This document shows, piece by piece, positions 17,003 to 25,955 of a DNA stretch of 64,000 nt. A program made the translations under genes and the position numbers. The stretch is from assembly GCA_028285005.1 (NCBI GenBank), contig JANQQP010000004.1:179261-243260 (forward strand), read 5' to 3'. Below the pieces are notes generated by a model. It worked only from the letters and a program-made list of their open reading frames with translations. It was not told the origin of the DNA and did no database searches. The stretch is from Dehalococcoidia bacterium. GTDB taxonomy: Bacteria > Chloroflexota > Dehalococcoidia > Lucifugimonadales > Lucifugimonadaceae. Positions within the stretch are counted from its first letter, which is position 1, and each line of letters starts with the position of its first letter.

Positions 17003-17626
17003 TTGACAGACCTTCAGTCAGCCAGATACGCGCTGCGCCGCGGTGTCTCACGGTGGTTCGAAGAGCCGGTTGCTCGGACCCTTATCAAGCTGGGAGTCTC
17101 AGCCAACGGAGCGACGCTCCTGGGAGTGCTGGTCGCTTCCGGTGCTGCGGTCCTGGCCGGATTCGGTGAGTTCTGGATTGCCGGGATTCTCGTGCTGGTC
17201 GGCGCGACCTTTGACATGCTGGACGGCGGCATCGCCAGGCGGACGAACTCGGTCGGCCCTCAGGGCGCAATCATGGATTCGGTGTTGGACCGCGTCTCAG
17301 AAGTTGCGGTATTCGTTGGCCTGATCGTTTACTACTCGCAGCCTGAGAACCTCGACCAGACTGCGGTCATTCTGGCTCTGGTTGCCACTGCTGGTTCGCT
17401 GCTGGTGAGCTACGTGAGGGCGAGAGCTGAGAGTCTTGGCCTGAAGGGCACTGAGGGTCTGCTCACGAGGCCCGAACGCGTTGTAATCATGTCGGTGCTG
17501 TTGATCATCGGCCAGCCGGTCTGGGCGCTGTGGATCCTCGGCGTTGGAACGCCACTGAGCGCAACGCAGCGGTTCATAGCTGCCTACCGAGCAGCCGGGC
17601 GGGCCTCATCTGAAAGTTCCGACTAG
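17003..17626 (+). CDS. CDP-alcohol phosphatidyltransferase (likely PI-phosphate synthase)
   Basis: A 207-residue integral membrane enzyme. The complete active-site signature DG-x2-AR-x8-G-x3-D-x3-D is present, starting at FDMLDGGIARR and ending MDSVLDR. Five or six hydrophobic segments surround it. Family members join a CDP-activated lipid to an alcohol. Given inositol-3-phosphate synthase two genes upstream, the likely product is phosphatidylinositol phosphate, though phosphatidylglycerol phosphate cannot be excluded. The start is a TTG at 17003 with a weak GTAGAG site. The three genes 14570-17626 run in one direction with gaps of 96 and 42 bp. Confidence 0.78.
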   Translation: MTDLQSARYALRRGVSRWFEEPVARTLIKLGVSANGATLLGVLVASGAAVLAGFGEFWIAGILVLVGATFDMLDGGIARRTNSVGPQGAIMDSVLDRVSEVAVFVGLIVYYSQPENLDQTAVILALVATAGSLLVSYVRARAESLGLKGTEGLLTRPERVVIMSVLLIIGQPVWALWILGVGTPLSATQRFIAAYRAAGRASSESSD

Positions 17627-17636
17627 CGAGTGCCGG

Positions 17637-19091
17637 TCAGCGCACTCCCGCTGATTCCAGGTAGCTATGGCCGCTGGCGGTTACCAATCGGGCGTAGTGC
17701 CTTGTCTTGTGAGTCTGCTCATCGGTCGTACGCAGCGGTGCTCCCTCTAGTGTCGTCTCGTACACCTCGATGTCGGCGAGCTCGGGGCCATCTTTGAGCG
17801 CTTCCTCGAGCACCCTGCCGTCCATATGTGCCGGGACGTCTTGTCCCAGGATGCGCAACGCCGTGGGTGTCAGGTCGATGTTCCCCGAAGGCGCAGTCGA
17901 GGCGAAATTCTGCTTGAACGACGGTCCGCCTGCTATGAGCGTGTTTCGGAGCTCATAGGGACTGGCCGAGCCGTGCAGCCCAGCACCGACTCTGCCTCCG
18001 CCGTTCCACGCCGTGCCTCTGAATCCGTTTTTGGCGGGCCGATCTTCCCAGGCCATCGATACGGCAATGTGCGGTGCCCGCGTACCGGCAATGAAGACCT
18101 CGTCTGATGGAATGGCGCCGAGGTCCTGAACGCTGTCCAGCGGACTGAACATAGGTCCTGCCCAGGGCCTGTCCGCAAGCCATTCGGTGAGCCGTTGGAC
18201 TTCGGAGTCTTCCGCTCCGGGATAGTTCAGCAACACCGAGCCGCCGTTGCCGCCGACCAGTACGCTTCCATCACCGTTATTAACCTCGAAGCCACCGCTC
18301 TGGAGATCGGCGGCGACATCAACAACGTCTGAGATCGTCGAGTATCCATGATCGGAGATGACGATGACGTCTGGCTGGTCTCCTCTGTCGGAGACCGTGG
18401 CCAGAATCCGTCCGAACGCCGCATCGGCTTCTCCCAGGCCGGTCTTGGAAGGGCCGGAGTCGAGACCGTGAGCATGATTGGCGCCGTCCGGCTCTGGAAA
18501 CCAGACGAACAGCAGGTCGGGATCGATCTCAGGGATCACAAACTTGGTTGCCGTTTCAGCGACGCGGCCTATGCGTTCAAGGCCAGGCACTGAGGACTCA
18601 GGCCACGGTCCGAGCATCTCCTCGTCGGCTTTGCCGAGTTCAGACGGCAGCGAAAACTCCGGATGGATAAGTCCACCGCGTCCCGCTTCTGAAGCGCGCG
18701 GGAAGTGGACGTAAGCGTTCCCGCTGCTGCCTCCCACGATGGACACGTGGGTCATTCCGGCCGATGCCAGGATTTCGCCGATGGTCGGAACAAAAAGCAC
18801 CGGTGTATCGGGATTGGCCGCCATCGAATCCAATCCAGGTTGCAGGACCTGCATCACAGAATGGGGGTCGTGGTCGCTGAAGACGGCCGTGTTTGCGGGG
18901 ATCCCATGCTTGCCTGGATAGCAGCCAGTGACCATTGCAGCCGAGTTGACGCGGGTCACGGTCGGGTAAACCGAGTGGTGGCGTTCGAACCGTACGCCCC
19001 GCGTCGCAAGCGCATGTATGTTCGGTGTCAGGTCAGGATTCACCTGCTGAGGCAGGAGACCATCGAATGCAGCGATGACGAGCCGTGTCAA
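17637..19091 (-). CDS. Alkaline phosphatase-superfamily phosphodiesterase
   Basis: A 484-residue protein of the type I phosphodiesterase/nucleotide pyrophosphatase family. The N-terminus RLVIAAFDGLLPQ holds the first metal Asp. The nucleophilic Thr is in HHSVYPTVTRVNSAAM. Further ligands are the Asp/His pair in FPEPDGANHAHG and the Asp-His in VIVISDHGYS. No signal peptide is seen, so it may be cytoplasmic. The TTG at 19091 is chosen because the open frame upstream to 19250 has no family similarity. It is convergent with the PI-phosphate synthase gene. The substrate is unknown. Confidence 0.75.
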   Translation of the reverse strand: MTRLVIAAFDGLLPQQVNPDLTPNIHALATRGVRFERHHSVYPTVTRVNSAAMVTGCYPGKHGIPANTAVFSDHDPHSVMQVLQPGLDSMAANPDTPVLFVPTIGEILASAGMTHVSIVGGSSGNAYVHFPRASEAGRGGLIHPEFSLPSELGKADEEMLGPWPESSVPGLERIGRVAETATKFVIPEIDPDLLFVWFPEPDGANHAHGLDSGPSKTGLGEADAAFGRILATVSDRGDQPDVIVISDHGYSTISDVVDVAADLQSGGFEVNNGDGSVLVGGNGGSVLLNYPGAEDSEVQRLTEWLADRPWAGPMFSPLDSVQDLGAIPSDEVFIAGTRAPHIAVSMAWEDRPAKNGFRGTAWNGGGRVGAGLHGSASPYELRNTLIAGGPSFKQNFASTAPSGNIDLTPTALRILGQDVPAHMDGRVLEEALKDGPELADIEVYETTLEGAPLRTTDEQTHKTRHYARLVTASGHSYLESAGVR

Positions 19092-19264
19092 TTGAGGACC
19101 AGTCCTGTCTATTGGCGAATGCGGTCTGAGTTCACACAGAATAGAGTAGAGTCGAGTTGGAACCAACTTCCCCTGAACGTCCGTATACCGGCTCGAATGC
19201 CTGAGAGCCGCTGAAACCACTCCGAAGCTACCGGCAACATCCGGCAACAACCATTTCTCGCCAC

Positions 19265-20716
19265 ATGCTCATTGGGTTCAACAAAAAGATCGCCACCGTG
19301 ATCGCATTGCTAGCCGCAGTAACGATGCTGGCAACCGTTGCGTCGACTTCCAGCGCGCAGAGTTCGCCGGTGACCTTCATCGAGTTTGGCATGGAGAGTC
19401 AGTTCCCCGAAGGAGTTCGGTTCTTCGCAGAGATTGAGAGCTCAATCGAAGTGGAAGACGTGCGCGTCATCTTCGACGTCGGCGATCGAAACGTCACTCA
19501 GTACAACTACCTTGATATCCCGCGCGGCGGCCAAAGCCTGATCGACGGTGAGCTCTTCATCAACACGAACACTCCCGAGCGGTACATCCCGCCCGGATCG
19601 TTGATCAAGTACCAGCTTGAGGTGCTCGGCGCCGACGGAGAGACCTATCTTTCCGAACGGCGCGAGGAGCTGTTACTCGATGCTCGCTTTGAATGGGAGT
19701 CGGTGACCGACGGACCGATAACCGTCTTCTACCACGGTCCCGTTCAGTCCAGGGCAGAAACGCTGGCCGCGAAGTCCCGCGAAGGGCTCGATCTGATGGC
19801 GCCCGTAACTGGTGGAGAGATCGAGACGCCTATCACCGTGATGCTCTACAACAACAACGCTGAGATGATCGAGGCGGTTGTTCCACGTTCTGCGACCATC
19901 TCTCGCGAGCTGGTGACCGAAGGACAGGCGTTCGGCGATGAGAACACCGTTCTGGTACTGGCAGGCCGTTCCGACATCGGGACGGCGACTCACGAGATCA
20001 CTCACATCCTGGTGGATAGAGCGACGAATGGTGCCGCCCTGGTGCCTTTCTGGCTGAACGAAGGACTGGCCGAGTTAGGTAACCTCGATCAGACGATCTC
20101 GTACACCCGTTTCCTGGAATGGGGAGTCGGAACGGGACGTCTGCCGTCGTTAAGAGCGCTGAACCGTCCTCCGGGCGACCCGAACCTGACGCTGGTTGGT
20201 TATGGCTCAGGCCGATCGGCTGTCGAGTACATGATTAATGAATTCGGCGAAGAGAAGATGGCTGAGCTTCTCGCAGCCTTAGGTGCTGGAGTGCCGATTC
20301 AGGCCGCCATACCTGCGATCTACGAGATCTCGCTTGATGACCTGGAGAACGACTGGCGAGCAGAGATCGGCGCTGACCTCTACGTCGCGCCGACCCCCAC
20401 GCCGACTTCATCAGTCCCAACGCCGACGCCCACGCCAAATTCGCTGCTACCACTGACTATCGATCAGATTGCGGCCGCGGGACGGGTGACGCCCACACCT
20501 GAAACCGAGCCGGCCCAATCGCCTATGGCGGAGGACGGGACGGCAACACCGCTAGCGCAGCCCGAGGAGACGCCTGCAATCGACCCCGAAGAGGCGGTTC
20601 CCGGCGGGTCGTGCAGCGCGCCTGTACACAACGGCCCGGCCCAGGCCACTCCAATCCTTGGAATCTCGGCTTTGCTGCTGATCGGACTGTGGCGGTCGCT
20701 GAGGCGGAGACTCTAG
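19265..20716 (+). CDS. Secreted, membrane-anchored MA-clan metallopeptidase
   Basis: A 483-residue surface protein. A signal peptide (hydrophobic about 8-27) is followed by a beta-rich domain and then a peptidase MA-type catalytic core. HEITH at 243-247 gives the zinc histidines and catalytic Glu, and NEGLAEL about 25 residues later gives the third ligand. A Pro/Thr-rich linker (PTPTPTSSVPTPTPTPN) and a C-terminal hydrophobic stretch followed by RSLRRRL anchor it to the membrane or wall. It probably degrades proteins or peptides outside the cell. Its stop overlaps the next gene's stop within CTAG. Confidence 0.8.
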   Translation: MLIGFNKKIATVIALLAAVTMLATVASTSSAQSSPVTFIEFGMESQFPEGVRFFAEIESSIEVEDVRVIFDVGDRNVTQYNYLDIPRGGQSLIDGELFINTNTPERYIPPGSLIKYQLEVLGADGETYLSERREELLLDARFEWESVTDGPITVFYHGPVQSRAETLAAKSREGLDLMAPVTGGEIETPITVMLYNNNAEMIEAVVPRSATISRELVTEGQAFGDENTVLVLAGRSDIGTATHEITHILVDRATNGAALVPFWLNEGLAELGNLDQTISYTRFLEWGVGTGRLPSLRALNRPPGDPNLTLVGYGSGRSAVEYMINEFGEEKMAELLAALGAGVPIQAAIPAIYEISLDDLENDWRAEIGADLYVAPTPTPTSSVPTPTPTPNSLLPLTIDQIAAAGRVTPTPETEPAQSPMAEDGTATPLAQPEETPAIDPEEAVPGGSCSAPVHNGPAQATPILGISALLLIGLWRSLRRRL

Positions 20717-21567
20717 GTCGCTCGACTCTTCTCAAGCAGAGACCGAAGCGTTCCTCCGAGAATAGCGTCGCGGTCTTCTTCCGTCACGAAGTCGCAGTGC
20801 GTGCGAAATGCTTCGAGCGCTTGCTTATGAGTCATCGATCGCGTCACAACCGGATAGTCCGAGCCCCAGACCATCCGAGTTGAGAATGCTGCGTACGCTT
20901 CCTCGTAGATCCATCTAACGTCGGAAAACGGGTATTCCCAGCTTTGGTCGGGGTCGCTCACGTAGTGGAAGCCTGACAGCTTGAGGTGGATATTCGGCAA
21001 CTCCGCCGACTCGGTCACTAGTGCCATGTTGTCCCTCGCATCGTCACCGTAGGCTCGGAGACCGGACATGTGGTGGCAGAGGATGGTCAGGTCTGGCAGG
21101 CGTTCTGCGACTCTTCGGATCATTGGCTGGTGGTGAGGTCCGCACGCAATGCTTGCGATTAGCTTCAACTCAGACGCGACATCGAAGAACGAACGACCTT
21201 CGGGGGTGTCGAACCAGGATGCGTCGTCTTCGCTAGCGATGTAGTGAGTGAAGCCCTTCATCGGCCATCTCTCGACCGCCTTCTTAAGACGAGCCGCTGC
21301 GCCGGGAGTGTGATAGGTCTCCGACCAGAATGAATCGACGTCCGCGAACTGGTTCAGCCTGTCCGGATGGCGGCGGACGGCGCTGGCCACGTAGTCGTTG
21401 TTGTCAAAGTTGCGAAATATCTGTGCGGAGACGATGGTGGCGGCGTCCACACCGTTCAGGTCCATCTGGTCGAGGAGCATCTCGACCGATCCGCGGGTTT
21501 CAGGGTCGGGCACTTCCGGCAGATACGGCCAGTGGTTCCACGCGTGGCAGTGAGAGTCGATTATCAC
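20713..21567 (-). CDS. Amidohydrolase family 2 protein
   Basis: A 284-residue TIM-barrel hydrolase in the same subfamily as 5141-5983. It starts MIIDSHCHAWNHWPYLP with the H-x-H metal motif. ILCHHMSGL provides the central His and MVWGSDYPVV the catalytic Asp. KGFTHYIASEDD and IHLKLSGFHYV match the barrel strands of 2-pyrone-4,6-dicarboxylate lactonase-like members. Lactone or amide hydrolysis of an aromatic-degradation intermediate is possible but not shown. It is monocistronic and overlaps the convergent metallopeptidase gene by four bases. Confidence 0.75.
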   Translation of the reverse strand: MIIDSHCHAWNHWPYLPEVPDPETRGSVEMLLDQMDLNGVDAATIVSAQIFRNFDNNDYVASAVRRHPDRLNQFADVDSFWSETYHTPGAAARLKKAVERWPMKGFTHYIASEDDASWFDTPEGRSFFDVASELKLIASIACGPHHQPMIRRVAERLPDLTILCHHMSGLRAYGDDARDNMALVTESAELPNIHLKLSGFHYVSDPDQSWEYPFSDVRWIYEEAYAAFSTRMVWGSDYPVVTRSMTHKQALEAFRTHCDFVTEEDRDAILGGTLRSLLEKSRAT

Positions 21568-21791
21568 CGGGGTTTAGTCTCCGTCTTCGCTAGTTTCAGG
21601 CTGCGATGAGATCTGCATCCATCACAAGTCGCCGTTGTCAGAGCCGGTCTGTAACGGGTCCGATACATCGGCGAAACTTTTCTGAAACATCTTCTCCATA
21701 GCTTCTTATCCGGCAGTTTATGCCCGGCGGTCAGGGGTGTGCGCGGGATCTGGTCGGGCAGGGGCAGATAGAGATTATTGGAGAAGAGCTT

Positions 21792-23000
21792 ATGGCTGAG
21801 GCCAACATTGCGTGGATTCTAGTTGCATCCGCGCTGGTTTTATTGATGACGCCCGGACTGGCGTTCTTCTACGGCGGACTGGTCCGCGGTAAGAACGTCG
21901 TTAGCACGCTGATGTACAGCTTCGTCTCGATGGGCGTGGTGAGCGTCATCTGGGTACTCTGGGGATACTCGCTGGCGTTTGAAGGCGGAAACGAGTTCAT
22001 CGGCACATTCGATGCACTCGGGATGCAGGACATCTCGTTCGAGTCCGGAGATGACGGATCGATTCCTCCGGCCCTGTTCGCCATCTTCCAGATGATGTTC
22101 GCGATTATCACGCCAGCACTTATCACCGGTGCGTTCGCCGAGCGGTTTAAGTTCAGCACGTACCTGATCTTCCTGGTGCTGTGGATCACACTGGTCTACG
22201 TGCCAATAGCTCACTGGGTATGGGCGGGCGACGGTTGGATCTTCGGTATTGGAGCCGTCGACTTTGCTGGCGGAACCGTTGTTCACATCAATGCCGGAAT
22301 AGCTGCCATAGTGGCTGCGGGACTAGTAGGGCGCAGGCGGAACGTCGAGCGCGGTGTTGAACCGCACAACGTCCCGTACGTACTCCTTGGAGCAGGACTG
22401 CTGTGGTTCGGTTGGTTCGGTTTCAACGCCGGTTCTGGCCTGGCAGCAGACGGACTTGCAGTTAGCGCCTTCCTGGTGACGAACACTGCGGCCGCAGTGG
22501 CCGGGTTGATCTGGGTGATTGCCGAGTATCAACAGACCGGCAAGATGAGCGGTGTTGGTTTTGCGACCGGCGCGGTTGCGGGTCTGGTGGCGATTACACC
22601 AGCTGCAGGCAACGTAGGTGTGATGGGAGCGATGGGGGTTGGTGGAGGCGCAGGTGTCCTGACATACCTCGCTGTCCGCTATCGTCACCTGCTCAAGATT
22701 GACGATGCGCTTGAAGTGTTCGCAGTACACGGAGTTGGTGGTATCTGGGGAGCGCTGGCAGCAGGTATCTTTGCAGCCGGCGGCGCAGGACTTGTTGACG
22801 GTGAATTCGATGTCCTCTGGGCCAACATCCGTGCTGTAGTAGCAACCATTGCGTACTCCGGTCTGCTCACGTTCGTGATCCTGAAGGCACTGGACGTCGT
22901 GCCTGGCCTGGGACTGCGAGCCGATGAGCAGGAAGAGGACTCCGGGCTTGACATCTCGTACCACGGGGAGCGTGGGTACGTTTCGGACGGGGCTGATTAG
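21792..23000 (+). CDS. amt: Ammonium transporter Amt
   Basis: A 402-residue, roughly 11-helix channel for ammonium/ammonia in the cytoplasmic membrane. Family signatures are FFYGGLVRGKNVVSTLM, the pore-lining twin histidines in VVHINAGIAA and AVHGVGGIWG, and WFGWFGFNAGS. The ATG at 21792 follows GGAGAAG. A P-II regulatory gene follows at 23125, the usual amt-glnK pair, so transport is likely controlled by the P-II protein binding the cytoplasmic face. The C-terminal tail is short and acidic (DEQEEDSG). Confidence 0.95.
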   Translation: MAEANIAWILVASALVLLMTPGLAFFYGGLVRGKNVVSTLMYSFVSMGVVSVIWVLWGYSLAFEGGNEFIGTFDALGMQDISFESGDDGSIPPALFAIFQMMFAIITPALITGAFAERFKFSTYLIFLVLWITLVYVPIAHWVWAGDGWIFGIGAVDFAGGTVVHINAGIAAIVAAGLVGRRRNVERGVEPHNVPYVLLGAGLLWFGWFGFNAGSGLAADGLAVSAFLVTNTAAAVAGLIWVIAEYQQTGKMSGVGFATGAVAGLVAITPAAGNVGVMGAMGVGGGAGVLTYLAVRYRHLLKIDDALEVFAVHGVGGIWGALAAGIFAAGGAGLVDGEFDVLWANIRAVVATIAYSGLLTFVILKALDVVPGLGLRADEQEEDSGLDISYHGERGYVSDGAD

Positions 23001-23124
23001 CGCTCAACAAACGAACTATGAAACGGTGGCCCGACTGATTGGCATTAGCGTCGGCTGGGCCACCGTACGTAGAATCTCGGCGGATGTTCGAGCGTCTGCC
23101 AGACCGAGAAAGTGGGATGATCAA

Positions 23125-23478
23125 ATGATCAAGATCGAGGCCATAGTCAGGCCTGAGCGCATTGGCGACGTTGTCGAAGCGCTAGATGCCGCAGGATGCG
23201 GCGGCTACAACTACTTCAACGTGACGGGGCGAGGCAACCAGCAAGGCATCGAAGTGTTTACGGGCAGAGGGACTACAACCACCCGCCGCACGGCCTTGCC
23301 GAAGGTGATGGTGACGACGGTTGTGGGCGATGAGAAGAAGGACGAGGTTGTCAACGCCATCGTCGGTGCTGCTAGGTCGGGAGATGACGGCAACATCGGT
23401 GACGGCAAGATCTTCGTCTCGCCGGTGTCTGAGGTTGTCCGAGTGAGGACAGGAGAGCGGGACGGCGCCGCTCTCTAG
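23125..23478 (+). CDS. glnK: P-II family nitrogen regulator without the T-loop tyrosine
   Basis: A 117-residue P-II protein. The start MIKIEAIVRPERIGDVVEAL and the end GDGKIFVSPVSEVVRVRTGERDGAAL are canonical, with Gln39, the LPK60 motif and both arginines of VRVRTGE kept. The T-loop tip is changed: where E. coli GlnB has GAEYMVDF, this protein has Gly-Thr-Thr-Thr-Thr-Arg-Arg-Thr, so the uridylylated Tyr51 is absent. Regulation would then depend only on ATP/ADP/2-oxoglutarate binding or on another modification. It sits 124 bp after amt and presumably gates that transporter. Confidence 0.85.
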   Translation: MIKIEAIVRPERIGDVVEALDAAGCGGYNYFNVTGRGNQQGIEVFTGRGTTTTRRTALPKVMVTTVVGDEKKDEVVNAIVGAARSGDDGNIGDGKIFVSPVSEVVRVRTGERDGAAL

Positions 23479-23500
23479 CAGCTTTTCATAGCGATTTGCG

Positions 23501-23549
23501 AATGCCCGGTGGTCTGCTCCTCATTACAGAGGCGCGACTTCCGGGCATT
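23501..23549 (+). terminator. Probable terminator after amt-glnK
   Basis: AATGCCCGG (23501-23509) pairs perfectly with CCGGGCATT (23541-23549), enclosing a smaller CCTC/GAGG hairpin, and is followed by TTTGCTTTGC. It lies 22 bases after the glnK stop. Confidence 0.5.
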
Positions 23550-23682
23550 TGCTTTGCTTCATAGCCTGTTTGTAGCCGAGTACGCAGCGCGGTAGAATTC
23601 AACTTCGCAGGTTGCCAGCGGACGCATGGAGCGTTCTGTTCGGCAGGATGCAGCACACTGTCGATGGTTTCGCCGAAATTGA

Positions 23683-23759
23683 AGGTGCGTAGCTCAGTTT
23701 GGTAGAGCACCGGTCTCCAAAACCGGCGGTCGGGGGTTCGAGTCCCTCCGCACCTGCCA
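23683..23759 (+). tRNA. tRNA-Trp (CCA)
   Basis: A complete cloverleaf. Acceptor AGGTGCG pairs with CGCACCT. The anticodon stem CCGGT/ACCGG encloses CTCCAAA, giving anticodon CCA. The T-arm is GGGGGTTCGAGTCCCTC. The 3' CCA is encoded at 23757-23759. Confidence 0.95.
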
Positions 23760-23836
23760 CTTCTCGCTGACCGGGCGGACCAGAGCGCTGCCTCAAGGCG
23801 TTGCAGCAGGCGGATGCGTGCAAAAACGAATATCGA

Positions 23837-23923
23837 GCCGAGGTGCTGAAATTGGTAGACAGGCAACGTTGAGGGCGTTGTGTCCTTATGGGCGTGCGGG
23901 TTCGAGTCCCGCCCTCGGCACCA
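23837..23923 (+). tRNA. tRNA-Leu (GAG)
   Basis: Acceptor GCCGAGG pairs with CCTCGGC. The anticodon stem CAACG/CGTTG encloses TTGAGGG, giving anticodon GAG. A long variable arm (TGTCCTTATGGGCG) is present, as expected for a class II tRNA. CCA is encoded at 23921-23923. Confidence 0.95.
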
Positions 23924-23967
23924 GTAAATACTGGTGATACGGCGCAGATTAGTGCGCCAACTGGCTA

Positions 23968-24041
23968 GGCGACGTGGCCGAGAGGCAAGGCAGAGGACTG
24001 CAAATCCTCGTACGGCGGTTCGAGTCCGCCCGTCGCCTCCA
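23968..24041 (+). tRNA. tRNA-Cys (GCA)
   Basis: Acceptor GGCGACG pairs with CGTCGCC. The anticodon stem GAGGA/TCCTC encloses CTGCAAA, giving anticodon GCA. CCA is encoded at 24039-24041. It is the third member of a Trp-Leu-Cys tRNA cluster. Confidence 0.95.
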
Positions 24042-24063
24042 CATTTCCTACTGACACCTCATC

Positions 24064-24642
24064 GTGCCTGATTCACAGACCAAAGCGTCCCGGAAGGTGT
24101 TTGTAGTTGGGTGCTCAGGTTCTGGCAAGACCACCGTTGCCCGGATTCTAGCCACCAGGTTCGAGGTCCAACTCCACGAGCTGGACTTCATTGCCTGGGA
24201 CAGTGATGGTGCTCTGTTGCCGTACGACAGTAGAGTGTCGATCGCGGATCGACTTTCCTCTTCCAACGGCTGGGTCGCTGAGGGCACTTATCTCGGTTGG
24301 ACCTCAGCATTCATGGAACGCGCTGACGTGATCGTCTGGATGGACGTGCCTCTACGCGTGGCTCTATGGCGCGTGTTCTGGCGACACCTGCGCGCAGAGC
24401 TCCGTCGAGACAATCGCTTTCCGGGTTGGATTCGCCTGTTCCGCTTCATGAGGATGGTGGCTGATCAGTACAGAAACCGGTCCGACTACTACGAGCCGCC
24501 TGATATTCAGATTTGCCCGGATAACATCGAGGGCGAACTACGGCCCTACAGTTCAAAGGTGGTCCGGGGATCGAACTCCGGCATCGTGCCAGAGGTCGTC
24601 GCTATTCTGGAACGCGAGCGAGATGAATTGGCTGGTGCTTAG
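24064..24642 (+). CDS. P-loop kinase-like ATPase (topology-modulation/FlaR-like)
   Basis: A 192-residue P-loop NTPase. VFVVGCSGSGKTTVAR is a clear Walker A. LDFIAWDSDG and WVAEGTYLGW follow at the spacing seen in adenylate-kinase-like proteins annotated as DNA topology modulation protein FlaR. ADVIVWMDVPLRVALWRVFWRHLRAELRR resembles the lid/Walker B region. The substrate is unknown; the family label does not establish a role in DNA topology. The start is a GTG at 24064, 22 bases after the tRNA-Cys CCA, without a clear ribosome site. Confidence 0.65.
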   Translation: MPDSQTKASRKVFVVGCSGSGKTTVARILATRFEVQLHELDFIAWDSDGALLPYDSRVSIADRLSSSNGWVAEGTYLGWTSAFMERADVIVWMDVPLRVALWRVFWRHLRAELRRDNRFPGWIRLFRFMRMVADQYRNRSDYYEPPDIQICPDNIEGELRPYSSKVVRGSNSGIVPEVVAILERERDELAGA

Positions 24643-25760
24643 CTCTGCTCTTCGAGCTGTTCGCCCACGATGGTCGAAAGCTGCATCAGCAGGCTGCCGC
24701 TGACTCCGTCGCCGGCGTCTTCCAGTAGCGTGGTGGTGTAGATGCCTGGCTCGCTTGCGAAGGAGCCTAGGTCGGCCATGATCTCGATGTCTCCACCTGA
24801 GATCACCCAGCTGCTGGCGATGATGACGTTTTCAGGCAGGTTCAGGTAGCGAGAGCCAGGCTGCGGCGGTGGCAGTATGTGGACCAGCGGCTCTCCACAC
24901 TCAGCGGAGAAGCCACCTCCGACGCAGTACATGTTGAACTGTTCGATCTCAACCCCGGAACGGGCGATTGGCAGCTCTTCATAGTGCACCTGCACAGTTG
25001 GGAACACCTTCAGGTCTGGGCTGTTCAGGTCCGCCCGAATCTTGAGCACCGAACCTTCGAACTCGGGCGGTCGTGGAGCCTCGACATCGCCGCCCTCGAA
25101 GTGCTGGACCAGCGCCAGGAATCGATCGGTGTAGGCGATCCCGATGTTCACCTTCTTGTGGCTGGGGTTGAGGATGTTGATCCTGTGGCGCCACTCAGAT
25201 TCGGCATCGTCGTACACCATTGCGTGGTGGAGCCTCTGGATGTCCTCGGTCGGGCTCACCGTCTCGCAGCTGACATTGGGGCCGGTGCAGAGCAGGTTGA
25301 ACTCGGTCTCCGAGAAGCCGGTACGTGCAGCGTTCTCTGAGACGTAGCTTTGACCGCCGGTCTCGCTGTAGACCATGTAAGGCTTTCGACCATCGAGCCA
25401 CCAGTGGCCGAGATATCTGCCTCCGACCATGTCTTCAGCATGCAGTTGCGCCGCTTCGTTGTCGCCCATCGATACGGGTTCGAGGCCGTGAAGCCTGCGG
25501 TCTTCGTTGATGTAGTCGAGCGCGAGCAGCTTGAGCTCATCGGCAGTGAGCTGCGAATCGACGACTGTGCGACTGATTGGCGATCGGGACTCGGCAGACG
25601 GCGTGCCGGAGTCTGCTGGCGAGGCGATCACTGGATCAGGCACGCCGACCGAGGTGGGCTGTTCAGACAGCTCTCGGACGTACTCCGCGATGCGCGGGTA
25701 CTGGATCACCGCCACGAGTGCGAAGAACGAGAGTATCGCTATGCCAGTTCGCCAGGACAT
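24639..25760 (-). CDS. Membrane-anchored CAP-domain protein
   Basis: A 373-residue protein with an uncleaved or cleaved N-terminal hydrophobic segment (about 5-22), a Ser/Pro-rich linker, and a CAP/SCP domain (about 75-215). That domain has LLALDYINEDRRLHGLEPV, the His in AAQLHAEDM and the Glu/His region SENAARTGFS. The C-terminal 150 residues form an extra beta-rich domain I cannot name. CAP proteins work outside the cell, as lipid or wall binders or peptidase-like proteins. The stop overlaps the upstream convergent gene by four bases (TTAG). Confidence 0.7.
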   Translation of the reverse strand: MSWRTGIAILSFFALVAVIQYPRIAEYVRELSEQPTSVGVPDPVIASPADSGTPSAESRSPISRTVVDSQLTADELKLLALDYINEDRRLHGLEPVSMGDNEAAQLHAEDMVGGRYLGHWWLDGRKPYMVYSETGGQSYVSENAARTGFSETEFNLLCTGPNVSCETVSPTEDIQRLHHAMVYDDAESEWRHRINILNPSHKKVNIGIAYTDRFLALVQHFEGGDVEAPRPPEFEGSVLKIRADLNSPDLKVFPTVQVHYEELPIARSGVEIEQFNMYCVGGGFSAECGEPLVHILPPPQPGSRYLNLPENVIIASSWVISGGDIEIMADLGSFASEPGIYTTTLLEDAGDGVSGSLLMQLSTIVGEQLEEQS

Positions 25761-25955
25761 TCCAGTTGTGCCATCCAGAAGAGGCTTGCGGTGTGAGCAA
25801 CCTCACATCCGTACTAACGAGTCTCTCAATTGAACTGGAATTTCCGGGTGAGCATTGGAGTGCGTTGCGTTTGGCTGAGCTATGAGAAATGATTGGCCCG
25901 ACGATACGCGCAGTACGAACCCGGTGGGCCGCCCATATTGAACTGAGGTGATGAG

